The notes: a model not told the origin generated them from the sequence alone. Numbered from the stretch's first letter, positions 8,964 to 18,316 are shown. The stretch: 64,000 nt of DNA from Bradyrhizobium sp. CB1015 (GCF_025200925.1 NZ_CP104174.1:6386001-6450000), one strand, 5' to 3'. Translations and numbers: made by a program.

Positions 8964-9761
8964 TTATTTGCCCTTCCAGACCGGCCCCCGCTTGTTGAGG
9001 AAGGCATCCATGCCCTCGCGGAAATCTTCGCTCATATAGGCTTTCAGGATCAGATCCTCGCCTTCCTCGCGCGACAGCGTCCGGCGGATACGGCGCACCG
9101 CTTCCTTGGTCGCTTCCAGCGTCAACGGCGCGTGGCTGGCGACGAGCTTTGCAGTCTCGTCGGCGCGGCGCTGCAGCGTCTCCACATCAGGCACGACCTC
9201 GTTGAGCAGGCCGAGCGCCAGCGCCTCCGGCGCCTCGACGAGGCGCGCCTTGAAGATCAGATCCTTGGTGCGGGCGGGACCGACCAGCGCGACGACGCGG
9301 CTGATGTTCGACATCGACAGACAATTGCCGAGCGTGCGCGCGATCGGAAAACCCATCCGCGTCGTCTCGGTGCCGATGCGAAGATCGCAGCAGGCCGCAA
9401 TGCCCGCGCCGCCGCCGGTGCAGGCGCCGGCGATGGCCGCGATCACGGGCACGCGGCACTGCTCCAGCGTGCCGAGCACGCGATCGATGCGCGCCTCGTA
9501 GTCGAGCGCATCCTGCGCGGTCTTGAAGGCGCGGAATTGCGAGATGTCCGTGCCGGAGGCAAACGCCTTGTCGCCCGCGCCGGTCAGGATCAGCGCCTTG
9601 ATCGAGCGGTCGGCGTTGATCTCCTGGCAGATCTCCGCCATGCGGTCATACATGGCGAAGGTCATGGCGTTGCGCGCCTGCGGGCGGTTGAAGGTGATCC
9701 GCGCGATGCCTTCCGTGACGGAGTAGAGCAGGTCTTCGTTGGCAGCCGCAGGTAGGTTCAT
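8964..9761 (-). CDS. Enoyl-CoA hydratase/isomerase family protein
   Basis: This 265-residue crotonase-fold protein has the N-terminal ITFNRPQARNAMTFAMY strand-helix, the oxyanion-hole segment AFASGTDISQF, and IAAIAGACTGGGAGIAACCDLRIG. The last lacks the usual glutamate pair expected of a classic hydratase, so it may be a hydratase of atypical substrate, an isomerase or a CoA hydrolase. It ends KRGPVWKGK, a common C-terminus. It lies 40 bp beyond the aminotransferase gene on the same strand and could be co-transcribed with it. The role in that context is not clear. Confidence 0.85.
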   Translation of the reverse strand: MNLPAAANEDLLYSVTEGIARITFNRPQARNAMTFAMYDRMAEICQEINADRSIKALILTGAGDKAFASGTDISQFRAFKTAQDALDYEARIDRVLGTLEQCRVPVIAAIAGACTGGGAGIAACCDLRIGTETTRMGFPIARTLGNCLSMSNISRVVALVGPARTKDLIFKARLVEAPEALALGLLNEVVPDVETLQRRADETAKLVASHAPLTLEATKEAVRRIRRTLSREEGEDLILKAYMSEDFREGMDAFLNKRGPVWKGK

Positions 9762-9802
9762 CGCGCGCTCACTTTCTTCACTGAAGTTCAGTCAGGCTGC
9801 CT

Positions 9803-11002
9803 TTAAGCAACCTGAGCCTTGGTCATCGGCACCACGTCGCGTCCCTTCAGGACGTCCATGGCGGCGAGCACGCCGCCGCTCCGGTGCGGGATCTTTGCGA
9901 GGTCGAGGCCCATCTCGACGCCGGCGAGCGTGCCCATCAGCATCAGATCGTTGAAATGGCCGATATGGCCGATGCGGAACACCTTGCCCTTCACCTTGTT
10001 CAGGCCGGTGCCGAGCGACATGTCGAAATTTTCCAGCACCACCTTGCGGAAGGCGTCGGCATCAAAGCCCTCGGGCACGCGCACGCCGGTCAGCGCCGGA
10101 GAATGCGCGGCGGGATCGGCACACTGCGTCTCCAGCCCCCAGACCTTGACCGCAGCGCGCGTCGCGGCGCTGTGGCGCTTGTGGCGGGTCCAGACGTTCT
10201 CCAGCCCCTCCTCCTCCAGCATCTTCACCGCCTCGCGCAGGCCGTAGAGCAGGTTCGTCGCGGGCGTGTAGGGGAAGGTGCCGAGCTTGTTGAAGCTGAT
10301 GACCTCCTGCCAGTCCCAGTAGGAGCGCATGCCGGGGTTGGCCTTCGCGACCGCGAGCGCCTTCTCCGAGACGGCGTTGAAGCCGAGGCCCGGCGGCAGC
10401 ATTAGACCCTTCTGCGAGCCGGCGACCGAGACGTCGATGCCCCAGGCGTCGTGCTCATATTCCATCGAACCGAGGCCGGAGATGGTGTCGACCATCAGCA
10501 GCGCTGGATGCTTGGTGCGGTCGAGAATCTTGCGCACATCCAGCGGCGGCGTCACGCAGCCGGTCGCGGTCTCGTTGTGCACGACGCAGACCGCCTTGAT
10601 GGCGTGCTGCTTGTCGGCGCCAAGGCGCTTCTCGATCTCGGCGAGGTCGGCGCCATGGCGCCAATCGCTCGGGATGAAGTCGACGTCGAGCTTGAACTTG
10701 TCGGCAATGCCGCGCCACAGCACGGCGAACTGACCGGTCTCGCACATCAGGACCTTGTCGCCTGGCGCAAACACGTTGACCATCGCCGCTTCCCAGGCGC
10801 CGGTGCCGGACGAGGGGAAGATGATCACGGGCTGCTTGGTGCGGAACACGCGCTGCATTGCGGCAAGCACGGCAAAACCGAGCTCGGCGAACTCCGGACC
10901 GCGATGGTCCAGCGTCGGCATGTCCATCGCCCGCAGCACCCGATCGGGCACGTTGGTCGGTCCTGGAATCTGTAGGAAATGCCTTCCAGTATGCACGGTC
11001 AT
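9803..11002 (-). CDS. Serine/alanine-glyoxylate aminotransferase (class V), copy 1
   Basis: This 399-residue PLP enzyme belongs to the serine-glyoxylate/alanine-glyoxylate transaminase family. HFLQIPGPTNVPDRVL at the N-terminus, IFPSSGTGAWEAAMVNVFAPGD, HNETATG and the SQKG lysine that binds PLP (after GIDVSVAG) are all present. I place the start at ATG 11002 (MTVHTGRHF); the 44 codons upstream do not resemble the family. It transfers the amino group of serine or alanine to glyoxylate. It shares near-parallel sequence with the next upstream gene, from which it is separated by 134 bp. Context suggests C2/glyoxylate metabolism. Confidence 0.9.
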   Translation of the reverse strand: MTVHTGRHFLQIPGPTNVPDRVLRAMDMPTLDHRGPEFAELGFAVLAAMQRVFRTKQPVIIFPSSGTGAWEAAMVNVFAPGDKVLMCETGQFAVLWRGIADKFKLDVDFIPSDWRHGADLAEIEKRLGADKQHAIKAVCVVHNETATGCVTPPLDVRKILDRTKHPALLMVDTISGLGSMEYEHDAWGIDVSVAGSQKGLMLPPGLGFNAVSEKALAVAKANPGMRSYWDWQEVISFNKLGTFPYTPATNLLYGLREAVKMLEEEGLENVWTRHKRHSAATRAAVKVWGLETQCADPAAHSPALTGVRVPEGFDADAFRKVVLENFDMSLGTGLNKVKGKVFRIGHIGHFNDLMLMGTLAGVEMGLDLAKIPHRSGGVLAAMDVLKGRDVVPMTKAQVA

Positions 11003-11136
11003 CGGCGTCCTTCCCGGTCTTGCCTTGAATTTGATGGGCGCCGAATAGCACCATTTGACCGGCTTGTCCCCTTCTCCAAAGGGCCTTTCGTGCATAGTGG
11101 GCCGGCCTGCCCGCAGCCACCCCGCCGCGACCACCT

Positions 11137-12339
11137 TTACGTGCCGACGATCTTCAGATGCGGCGCCGCATTGCCCTGCGGGCGTTGCTCCAGCAGCTTC
11201 ATCGCAACGTCAACGCCGCCGGAGCGGTGCGGTACGCCTGCCACCGACAGGCCCATCTCGACGCCGGTGAGCGCGCCGAGCAGCGTCAGCGCATTGCATT
11301 CGCCGAGATGGCCGATGCGGAAGACTTTGCCGGCGACCTTCGACAGGCCCGAGCCGAGCGACATGTTGTAATTGTCGAGTACGACTTTCCGGAACTGATC
11401 GGCATCATGCCCCGGGGGCATCAGCACGGCCGTGAGCACCGGCGAGAACTCCGAAGGCTCCTGGCAGAGCACTTCGAGGCCCCAATGATTGACGGCGGCA
11501 CGCGTCGCGGCCGCCAAGCGCTGATGCCGCGCAAAAACATTGTCGAGCCCTTCCTCGAGCAGCATCGCGATCGCCTCGCGCAGGCCGTAGAGCAGATTGG
11601 TCGCGGGCGTATAGGGGAAGAAGCCCTTGGCATTGGGCTTGAGCATCTCCTCCCAGTCGAAATAGGAGCGCGGCATCTTGTTGGTCTTGGACACAGCCAG
11701 CGCCTTGTCCGAGATCGCGTTGAAGCCGAGGCCCGGCGGCAGCATGAAACCCTTTTGCGAGCAGCTGACGCTGACATCGACCTTCCACTCGTCATGGCGG
11801 TAGTCGACCGAGCCGAGCGAGGAGATGGTGTCGACCATCAAGAGCGCCGGATGCGACGCGCGGTCGATCGCGGCGCGGATCTCGGCGATGCGGCTGGTCG
11901 CGCCGGTGGAGGTCTCGTTGTGCACGACCATGACGGCCCTGATGGTGCGCGCGGTGTCCTCGGAGAGCTTGGCCTCGATCAATGCGGGATCGGCGCCGCG
12001 GCGCCAGTCGCCCGGGACGAAATCGACCTCGATGCCAAAGCGGCCGGCCATCTGCCGCCACATCGTGGCGAAGTGGCCGGTCTCGACCATCAGCACCTTG
12101 TCGCCTGGCGACAGCGTGTTGACGATCGCAGCCTCCCAGGCGCCGGTCCCCGACGAGGGGAAGATCACCACCGGCCCCTTGGTCTGGAAGATCTTCTGGC
12201 TGCCTTCGAGCACGGTCCGGCCGAGCTCGCCGAATTCGGCGCTGCGGTGGTCGATGACAGGCATGTCCATCGCGCGCAGGACGCGCTCGGGGACCGGGCT
12301 CGGGCCGGGAATCTGCAGGAAATGGCGTCCCTGAGGCAT
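11137..12339 (-). CDS. Serine/alanine-glyoxylate aminotransferase (class V), copy 2
   Basis: The 400-residue protein aligns over its whole length with the downstream copy (HFLQIPGPSPVPERVLRAMD, IFPSSGTGAWEAA, HNETSTGATS, SCSQKGFMLPPGLGFNAIS), so the pair is a tandem duplication that has diverged. The PLP lysine is in SQKG. A GGGAG ribosome-binding site precedes ATG 12339. It is divergent from the GntR-family regulator gene, with a 12-bp motif in the promoter that recurs after the regulator gene. The two paralogues may differ in amino donor, for instance serine versus alanine or aspartate; the sequence does not settle this. Confidence 0.9.
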   Translation of the reverse strand: MPQGRHFLQIPGPSPVPERVLRAMDMPVIDHRSAEFGELGRTVLEGSQKIFQTKGPVVIFPSSGTGAWEAAIVNTLSPGDKVLMVETGHFATMWRQMAGRFGIEVDFVPGDWRRGADPALIEAKLSEDTARTIRAVMVVHNETSTGATSRIAEIRAAIDRASHPALLMVDTISSLGSVDYRHDEWKVDVSVSCSQKGFMLPPGLGFNAISDKALAVSKTNKMPRSYFDWEEMLKPNAKGFFPYTPATNLLYGLREAIAMLLEEGLDNVFARHQRLAAATRAAVNHWGLEVLCQEPSEFSPVLTAVLMPPGHDADQFRKVVLDNYNMSLGSGLSKVAGKVFRIGHLGECNALTLLGALTGVEMGLSVAGVPHRSGGVDVAMKLLEQRPQGNAAPHLKIVGT

Positions 12340-12381
12340 GAAGAGCTCCCTTTCGACGGACTATGGCAGGCTCAGTCGGCT

Positions 12382-12393
12382 ATTTTGCATTCA
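12382..12393. promoter_or_regulatory. Candidate GntR operator, copy A
   Basis: The 12-mer ATTTTGCATTCA lies in the divergent promoter between the aminotransferase and GntR-family genes. It recurs exactly at 13237-13248 in front of the dehydrogenase gene. An exact 12-bp match in two promoters on either side of one regulator gene suggests the binding site of that regulator. Confidence 0.55.
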
Positions 12394-12472
12394 TTTTTTA
12401 TCCTTGCAATCGAAATCTGGTATTCAATTGCGAGCGTCGACGTGATCAACCGGGCAAACTACTGTGCTGCAA

Positions 12473-13219
12473 ATGAAATCCACGATTCCCAACACCGGGG
12501 TTCCGATCACCCCGCCCGCCGGCAATGGCGAGCGCCAGGAAAACCGTTACGAGGCCTCGCTGCATGGCGAGATCCTGCTGCGGCTGCGCGATTACGTGGT
12601 CGAAGGCAACATTCCTGAAGGCGCGCGCATTCCCGAGCGGCAGCTCTGCGAGATGCTCGGCATCTCCCGCACGCCCTTGCGCGAGGCGCTCAAGGTGCTC
12701 GCCGCCGAGGGCCTGATCGAGCTACTGCCCAACCGCGGCGCGCGGGTGCGCCAGCTCAGTCAGCGCGACCTGGAAGAACTGTTCGACGTCATGGCGGGCC
12801 TGGAAAGCCTGGCTGGGCGCCTCGCCTGCGAGGCCATTACGGATGCGGAAATCACGGCGATCGAGCAGCTGCATTACGAGATGTACGGCCATTACCTGCA
12901 TCGCGACATGCACGGCTATTTCCAGGCCAACCAGCGCATCCACGAGAGCATCGTCGCGGCCGCGCGCAATGAGACGCTGAAGACAGCCTACGCCAATTTC
13001 GCCGGCCGGATCCGCCGCGTCCGCTACTCCGCCAATTTCGCCCGCAAGCGGCAGCGCTGGGCGGAAGCCATGCGCGAGCACGAGGCCATCCTCGATGCGC
13101 TGCGCCGACGGGCCGCGAGCGAGCTCAGCGACATCCTGTTCCAGCATCTGCGCAACAAGCGAACGGCCGCGATCGAGCACCTGACCGAGCCCCAAGAGGG
13201 CGCGCCGGCATCGCTTTGA
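12473..13219 (+). CDS. GntR-family (FadR/FCD) transcriptional regulator
   Basis: The N-terminal winged helix-turn-helix (EILLRLRDYVVEGNIPEGARIPERQLCEMLGISRTPLREALKVL, quoted only by its core PLREALKVLAAEGL) is typical of GntR regulators. The C-terminal ~150 residues form an all-helical FCD ligand-binding domain with conserved metal-binding-type positions (E/D in LHYEMYGHYLHRDMHGYFQANQRIHE, then AMREHEAIL). ATG 12473 and GTG 12464 are both possible starts; neither has a clear ribosome-binding site. It lies between the aminotransferases and the FAD/Fe-S dehydrogenase, both of which share its candidate operator, so it probably responds to a hydroxy- or keto-acid such as glycolate or glyoxylate. 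Confidence 0.87.
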   Translation: MKSTIPNTGVPITPPAGNGERQENRYEASLHGEILLRLRDYVVEGNIPEGARIPERQLCEMLGISRTPLREALKVLAAEGLIELLPNRGARVRQLSQRDLEELFDVMAGLESLAGRLACEAITDAEITAIEQLHYEMYGHYLHRDMHGYFQANQRIHESIVAAARNETLKTAYANFAGRIRRVRYSANFARKRQRWAEAMREHEAILDALRRRAASELSDILFQHLRNKRTAAIEHLTEPQEGAPASL

Positions 13220-13236
13220 AGGCGCCCGGCTTGCTC

Positions 13237-13248
13237 ATTTTGCATTCA
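13237..13248. promoter_or_regulatory. Candidate GntR operator, copy B
   Basis: ATTTTGCATTCA is an exact 12-bp copy of the motif at 12382-12393. It lies 75 bp upstream of the large dehydrogenase gene, just after the regulator gene, and is followed by an AT-rich stretch (ACAATATAAT) that could act as a -10 region. Confidence 0.55.
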
Positions 13249-13322
13249 CAATATAATCGCTCGGGAACCATAATGAATAAGCCAGCAAGGCCGAGCCTTA
13301 CTGGATCAGTCCGGGATCAGGG

Positions 13323-16298
13323 ATGACGAACGCCTCCTCGCTCGAACGGCGCCTGCGGTCGGAATTGACTGGCGACGTCCTATTCGACGGCTTCAGCCGC
13401 GGCCGCTACGCCACCGACGCCTCGTTCTACCAGATCATGCCGGCCGGCGTGGTGGTCCCAAAGACCATGGACGAGGCCTTGCGGGCGCTGGCGATCGCGC
13501 GCGACGAGGGGCTGAAGGTCACCCCTCGCGGCGGCGGCACCTCGCAATGCGGCCAGACCGTCAATGACGGCCTGGTGGTCGATCTTTCCAAGCACCTCAA
13601 TCAAATCCTGTCGCTCGATGTCGAAGGCCGCACCTGCGTGGTCGAGCCCGGAATCGTGCTCGACGACCTCAACCGGCAGCTGAAGAAGCACGGCCTGTGG
13701 TTTCCGGTCGACGTCTCCACGGCCTCCCGCGCCACCATCGGCGGCATGGCCGGCAACAATTCCTGCGGCGGCCGCTCGCTGCGCTACGGCACCATGCGCG
13801 ACAACACGCTCTCGATGGAGGCATCGCTCGCCGACGGCACGCTGGGCCGTTTTGGCGAGGTCTCGCGCGATCTCTCCGACCTTAAGGCCGGCGACAGCGC
13901 CCGCGCGCTGTTCCGCGACATGCTCGACCTCGGCACCCGCGAGGCCGACGAGATCGCCGCGCGCTTCCCAAAAGTGCAGCGCCGCGTCGGCGGCTACAAT
14001 CTCGATGCGCTGGTGCCGCGCAACGCGCCGAACAACATGGCGCATCTTTTAGTCGGCTCGGAAGGCACCCTCGCCTTCACCACCAAGGTCGAGCTGAAGC
14101 TGTGGCCGGTGATCCGCAACAAGGTGCTCGGCGTCTGCCATTTCGGCAGCTTCTACGAAGCGATGGATGCGGCCCAGTACCTGGTCAAGCTGAAGCCGAT
14201 CGCGGTCGAGCTGGTCGACCGCACCATGATCGCGCTCGGCCGCGACATCGCGATGTTCAAGCCGATCATCTCGGCAGCGATCAAGGGCGATCCGGATGCC
14301 GTGCTGGTGGTCGAGTTCGCCGAAGAAGATCAGGCCGACAATCTGGCGCGCCTCAAGCAGCTCACTGAGCTGATGGGCGATCTCGGCTTCGGCTGGAGCA
14401 ACGAGACCCGCAAATGGGGCGGCGTGGTGGAGATCACCGAGCCCGCGCTGCAGAGCGGCATCGCCGATTTCCGTGCCGCCGGTCTCAACGTCATGATGTC
14501 GATGAAGCAGGAGGGCAAGCCGGTCTCCTTCGTCGAGGACTGTGCCGTGCCGCTGCCGCATCTTGCCGACTACACGGCTAGGCTGAACGAAGTCTTCGCC
14601 AAGCACGGCACCAGCGGCACGATGTACGCACACGCCTCGGAGGGCTGCCTGCATGTGCGCCCCGTTCTGAACCTGAAGCTGGAGAAAGACGTCAAGGCGA
14701 TGCGCGCCATCGCCGAAGAGGCCTTCGCGCTGGTGCGCGAGTACAAGGGCTCGCATTCCGGCGAGCATGGCGACGGGCTGGTGCGCTCCGAATTCCACGA
14801 GACCATGTTCGGCGAGCGTCTTGTCGCCGATTTCAGGGAGGTGAAGCAGCGCTTCGATCCCGCCGGCGTGCTCAATCCCGGCAAGATCGTCGATGCGCCC
14901 AGGATGGACGACCGCTCGCTATTCCGCTTCAAGCCCGATTATCGCGTCGCGGAGCTCAAGACAAAACTCGACTGGTCCGCTTATCCCGGCGCCGGCGGCG
15001 GATTGCAGGGCGCGGTCGAGATGTGCAACAACAACGGCGCCTGCCGCAAGCTCGAGGGCGGCGTGATGTGCCCGTCCTATCGTGCCACACGCAACGAGAA
15101 GGACGTCACCCGCGGCCGCGCCAACACGCTGCGCCTTGCGATCTCCGGCCAGCTCGGCCCTGATGCGCTGTCGTCGGACGAGATGATGGAGACGCTCAAA
15201 CTCTGCGTCTCCTGCAAGGCCTGCCGCCACGAATGCCCTGTTGGTGTCGACATGGCCAAGATGAAGATCGAGGTGCTCGCGGCGCGCGCCGCCTCTCACG
15301 GCCTGACGCTGCGCGACCGGCTGGTCGGATATCTGCCGCGCTATGCCGGCCTTGCTTCGCGCTTGGCGCTGCTGGCGAATTTGCGCAACAGCAGCCCGCT
15401 GTTGCGAAAGCTGTTCGAGCGCTTTGCCGGCATCAGCGCGCGCCGGGCCCTCCCCGCCTTCCGCAGCGATGTATTCGTGCCGCCCGCCGAAAGCGTTGGC
15501 CCGGAGACCGGCCGCGAGGTCGTGCTGTTCGCCGACACCTTCAATCGCATCTATGAGCGCGAGAATCTGGACGCCGCGCTGCGCGTGCTCACGGCAGGCG
15601 CCTATCGCGTGCATCTACCAAAACCTGCGAGCGGCAGCCATCCACTGTGCTGCGGCCGCACCTTCCTGTCTGCCGGTCTCGTCGACGAAGCTAAGGTCGA
15701 GCTCGACCGGCTGGTCTCGGCTTTCGCGCCCTACGCGGCGCGCGGCGTGCCGATCGTCGGCCTCGAGCCCAGCTGCCTCCTGACGCTGCGCGACGAGCTC
15801 GCTTCACTGCGCAAGGACGATGAAGCCAAGGCGATCGGCGCCCACGCCCTCACCTTCGAGGAATTTCTGGTGCGCGAGGCCGAGGCCGGAAGGCTGCAAC
15901 TGCCGCTCGGCATCGTCGCCGACAAGGCCGTGGTGCACGGCCATTGCCATCAAAAATCCTTCGGCGCCTTCAAGCCGGTCGAGCAGGTGCTGCGCCTCGT
16001 CCCGGGCCTCAAGGTCGAGACCATCGAGTCGAGCTGTTGCGGCATGGCCGGCGCGTTCGGCTATGGTGCGGACACGTACGATGCTTCGATCGAAATGGCC
16101 GAGCTGTCGCTATTGCCCGCCGTACGGCGCGCGGACCCGGACACGTTGGTCGTCGCCGATGGCACCTCTTGTCGGCACCAGATCGAGGACGGCACCCAGC
16201 GCGAAGCGCTTCACGTCGCGCGCGTGCTGGCCATGAGCCTCGATCGCGCCAAGTCCAACGCCACTTCTCCAGCGGCAAAGGAAACCAGCCATGGCTGA
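13323..16298 (+). CDS. ydiJ: YdiJ-type FAD-binding and Fe-S 2-hydroxyacid dehydrogenase (fused)
   Basis: This 991-residue fusion carries, in order, an FAD-binding PCMH domain (VTPRGGGTSQCGQTV near 60-80; GGMAGNNSCGGRSLRYGTMRDN near 140), an FAD-oxidase C-terminal domain ending in GSHSGEHGDGLVRSEF near 480, and a MCNNNGACRK region near 563. A [4Fe-4S] motif CVSCKACRHECPVG follows near 627, then two CCG (heterodisulfide-reductase-like) motifs, CCGRTF near 775 and CCGMAGAFGYG near 904. The order and length match E. coli YdiJ-like D-2-hydroxyacid (2-hydroxyglutarate) dehydrogenases that feed the respiratory chain. Next to glyoxylate aminotransferases and a GlcG-like gene, glycolate or D-lactate is also possible. 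Its 3' end overlaps the next start by 8 bp. Confidence 0.9.
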   Translation: MTNASSLERRLRSELTGDVLFDGFSRGRYATDASFYQIMPAGVVVPKTMDEALRALAIARDEGLKVTPRGGGTSQCGQTVNDGLVVDLSKHLNQILSLDVEGRTCVVEPGIVLDDLNRQLKKHGLWFPVDVSTASRATIGGMAGNNSCGGRSLRYGTMRDNTLSMEASLADGTLGRFGEVSRDLSDLKAGDSARALFRDMLDLGTREADEIAARFPKVQRRVGGYNLDALVPRNAPNNMAHLLVGSEGTLAFTTKVELKLWPVIRNKVLGVCHFGSFYEAMDAAQYLVKLKPIAVELVDRTMIALGRDIAMFKPIISAAIKGDPDAVLVVEFAEEDQADNLARLKQLTELMGDLGFGWSNETRKWGGVVEITEPALQSGIADFRAAGLNVMMSMKQEGKPVSFVEDCAVPLPHLADYTARLNEVFAKHGTSGTMYAHASEGCLHVRPVLNLKLEKDVKAMRAIAEEAFALVREYKGSHSGEHGDGLVRSEFHETMFGERLVADFREVKQRFDPAGVLNPGKIVDAPRMDDRSLFRFKPDYRVAELKTKLDWSAYPGAGGGLQGAVEMCNNNGACRKLEGGVMCPSYRATRNEKDVTRGRANTLRLAISGQLGPDALSSDEMMETLKLCVSCKACRHECPVGVDMAKMKIEVLAARAASHGLTLRDRLVGYLPRYAGLASRLALLANLRNSSPLLRKLFERFAGISARRALPAFRSDVFVPPAESVGPETGREVVLFADTFNRIYERENLDAALRVLTAGAYRVHLPKPASGSHPLCCGRTFLSAGLVDEAKVELDRLVSAFAPYAARGVPIVGLEPSCLLTLRDELASLRKDDEAKAIGAHALTFEEFLVREAEAGRLQLPLGIVADKAVVHGHCHQKSFGAFKPVEQVLRLVPGLKVETIESSCCGMAGAFGYGADTYDASIEMAELSLLPAVRRADPDTLVVADGTSCRHQIEDGTQREALHVARVLAMSLDRAKSNATSPAAKETSHG

Positions 16299-16719
16299 TC
16301 TCACCCTCGACACCGCACGAAAAATCCTCGACGCCGCCCTCGCGAAAGCCGGCGAGCTGAAGCTGAAGCCGCTGGTCGTCACTATCCTGGACGCGCGCGG
16401 CGTGCTCAAGCTCGCGGCCGCCCAAGACGGCACCAGCCTGATGCGCGCCGAGATTGCGCATGGCAAGGCCTATGGCGCGCTGGCCATGGGCATGGGCTCG
16501 CGCGCTTTGTTCCAGCGCGCGCAGGAGCAGGCCTATTTCATCGATGCCGTAAACACGATTGCCAAGGGCGCGCTGGTGCCGGTCCCCGGCGGCGTGCTGA
16601 TCATGGACGGCGCGACGTTGCTCGGCGCGGTCGGCGTCTCCGGCGATACGTCGGACAATGACGAGGCCTGCGCGGTGGCGGCCATCGAGGCGGCGGGGTT
16701 GAAGGCGAGCGCGGGCTAG
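16291..16719 (+). CDS. GlcG/HbpS family protein
   Basis: The 142-residue protein shows the GlcG/HbpS (PF03928) pattern: LTLDTARKILDAALAKA, VVTILDARGVLKLAAAQDG, a central HGKAYGALAMG helix and the GGVLIMDGATLLGAVGVSGDTSDNDE signature, quoted by its core GAVGVSGDTSD. Members sit next to glycolate oxidase genes or bind haem or cobalamin; the molecular function in this setting is unproven. ATG 16291 overlaps the dehydrogenase stop by 8 bp, so translation is probably coupled. It closes the C2-acid cluster; the decayed island starts immediately after it. Confidence 0.87.
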   Translation: MADLTLDTARKILDAALAKAGELKLKPLVVTILDARGVLKLAAAQDGTSLMRAEIAHGKAYGALAMGMGSRALFQRAQEQAYFIDAVNTIAKGALVPVPGGVLIMDGATLLGAVGVSGDTSDNDEACAVAAIEAAGLKASAG

Positions 16720-16911
16720 CCCAAACCGGTCTTGCTGAATAAGTTTTCTATTTGGTGGGGCTCATCAGTGCTGGGCAACCAAGTCAAGCACTTTGTGGCC
16801 GAGAAGCAGAAATCGGGCTTAAATCAAATCGATCGGTTATCAGCAATCCGGAGCGACTTCTGAGCTTACGCCTGTCCCGAACGCAAATAGCACAATGAAG
16901 TTTGCTTACCA

Positions 16912-17215
16912 CCCGCACCGCACCTTCATCGTCGAGCGGATCACTCAGACGCCGCACCTGGCGCTACATGGTCTGAAGGCGGAACTGGCAGCCCGTGGGT
17001 CAAAGTCTCGCACAACGCGGTCTGGCTGTTCCTGCGCGGGGAGCGGCTTCGCAAAAAAACACTGTTCGCACTCGAACAAGCTCGCGCCGACATCTCCTGT
17101 AGGCGCCAGCGCTGGCGCTTCCGCAGGCCGGGCTCGATCCCGGCAGGCTCGTCTTCAATCGATGAGACCTGGATCAACCCAACATGGCCCCTTTGCGGGG
17201 CTGGGACCCTGAAGG
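16912..17215 (+). pseudogene. Decayed IS630-family transposase fragment
   Basis: The nucleotide sequence closely follows the middle of the intact IS630 element at 2107-3055, from PHRTFIVERITQTPHL through the A-run (seven A here, eight there) to the KTNMAPLRGWGP region. It has lost bases in at least three places: in CCCGTGGGTCAAAG, near CTTCCGCAGG and around ATCAACCCAAC. Both terminal repeats and the catalytic second half are absent. The 170 bp before it (16720-16911) hold nothing recognisable. Confidence 0.85.
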
Positions 17216-17220
17216 TACTC

Positions 17221-17698
17221 AGCCAGCCTGCGCTCCCCACCAAACACCTGAAAAGTCAGACAAATTGGGGCGAACATCAAGCGGATGTGTAGCATTCAAG
17301 CGCGGCATGATCAACGCGCCCGATGATCAGCATTGTGAGCCGTGATGCCGCGATAATAACAGTCACCGACGATACTGCGGCTGACGACGCGGCATGACGT
17401 CAAACAGCTATGCTTCGATGACGCCCGTGATGATCAGGAACACTCGGAGGCTATGCGTGGCGTGCAGCAGGATCCGGGCTTGCGGCCTCAGTAATGGGCT
17501 CCACGTCGGAGGAAACGGAGGCTTGGAACGCGAGAGCCCTCGCCCGAAGGACACCGCTCTGAAAGGAGATCAGCACGCACCCAACGCATGTCGCGACCTC
17601 GGGTGTAAGGCATCCGGCCATGCGCGCCATCGTCTGCGAGAAGTCTAAGTCGCCGGTAGCACCGCGCGATGCGTGTCCCACCGGCGCTAGTTGATCGG
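17221..17698. other. Intergenic stretch without a recognisable gene
   Basis: Open frames here are short and overlapping on both strands, with no ribosome-binding site, family motif or codon pattern that stands out. The stretch lies between an IS630 scrap and a DUF3102-type gene and is probably decayed island DNA. Confidence 0.5.
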
Positions 17699-18316
17699 CT
17701 AGTGGTTCTGAGGCAACATCAGTGTAGTTGCGGTGGTCGAGCGACGATGTTCGAGACCCTGCTGCAAGCGCTCGCAAAACGCGGCGATCGTCGACCGGGT
17801 CGCAGTGCCCAGAAGAAGCACGAGATCTCCGACGTCGTGCACGTCGAGTGCGTTGAGCAGCCGGTCCGCGAGGTAAGCGATATCCGGAGCCGTCGACGAA
17901 GGCTCCGCGTGCTTTGCGGTCTCGAGACGGTTCTTCACCTCGCTGGCGGTGAAGAGCTTGCCGTTGGACACCTCGCTCATGATCTCCGCAACAGTGTCGG
18001 CGGGGGCAGACTTTTCAGCGAGCTTATAGCCAGCACGTGCAGGCAGCCGCGCTACCAGAGCCGGCGGATAGGTTTTGGCGAACTCAGCGAGCGACATATA
18101 ATTCTCCACCGAGCGGAGCTCGAGACCCAACTCGGCGTTGCAAAACGCGGTGAATTGCCCGTGGGGCATCCGGCTCTTGATCTCGGCAAGAGTGTCCCCG
18201 ATTTCGATGAGCTGATGGGTGGTGCGGCGGATCAGAGCACGCACACGCTTGGCGGACGCTTGCAAAAAGGCAGTCTCAGACGGCAAAAACGCCGAGTAGT
18301 CAAAAGTGTTGCTCAT
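17699..18316 (-). CDS. DUF3102-family protein (putative nucleoid/partition-like regulator)
   Basis: The first ~110 residues match the DUF3102 pattern: an N-terminal helix pair with TTHQLIEIGDTLAEIKSRMPHGQFTAFC, then LGLELRSVENYMSLAEFAKTYP. This module is found in plasmid and integrative-element proteins and combines a recognition-helix-like segment with helices. The C-terminal half (GYKLAEKSAPADTVAEIMSEVSNGKLFTASEVKNRL, then ALDVHDVGDLVLLLGTATRS) is less conserved. I chose ATG 18316 because AGGGGTG lies eight bases before it. It is 205 residues and apparently intact. Its function is unknown; its presence fits a mobile-element origin of the surrounding island. Confidence 0.7.
   Translation of the reverse strand: MSNTFDYSAFLPSETAFLQASAKRVRALIRRTTHQLIEIGDTLAEIKSRMPHGQFTAFCNAELGLELRSVENYMSLAEFAKTYPPALVARLPARAGYKLAEKSAPADTVAEIMSEVSNGKLFTASEVKNRLETAKHAEPSSTAPDIAYLADRLLNALDVHDVGDLVLLLGTATRSTIAAFCERLQQGLEHRRSTTATTLMLPQNH

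Noticed and set aside
17394..17777. Short overlapping frames on both strands
   Set aside because: There is no ribosome-binding site or family motif, and neither frame excludes the other.
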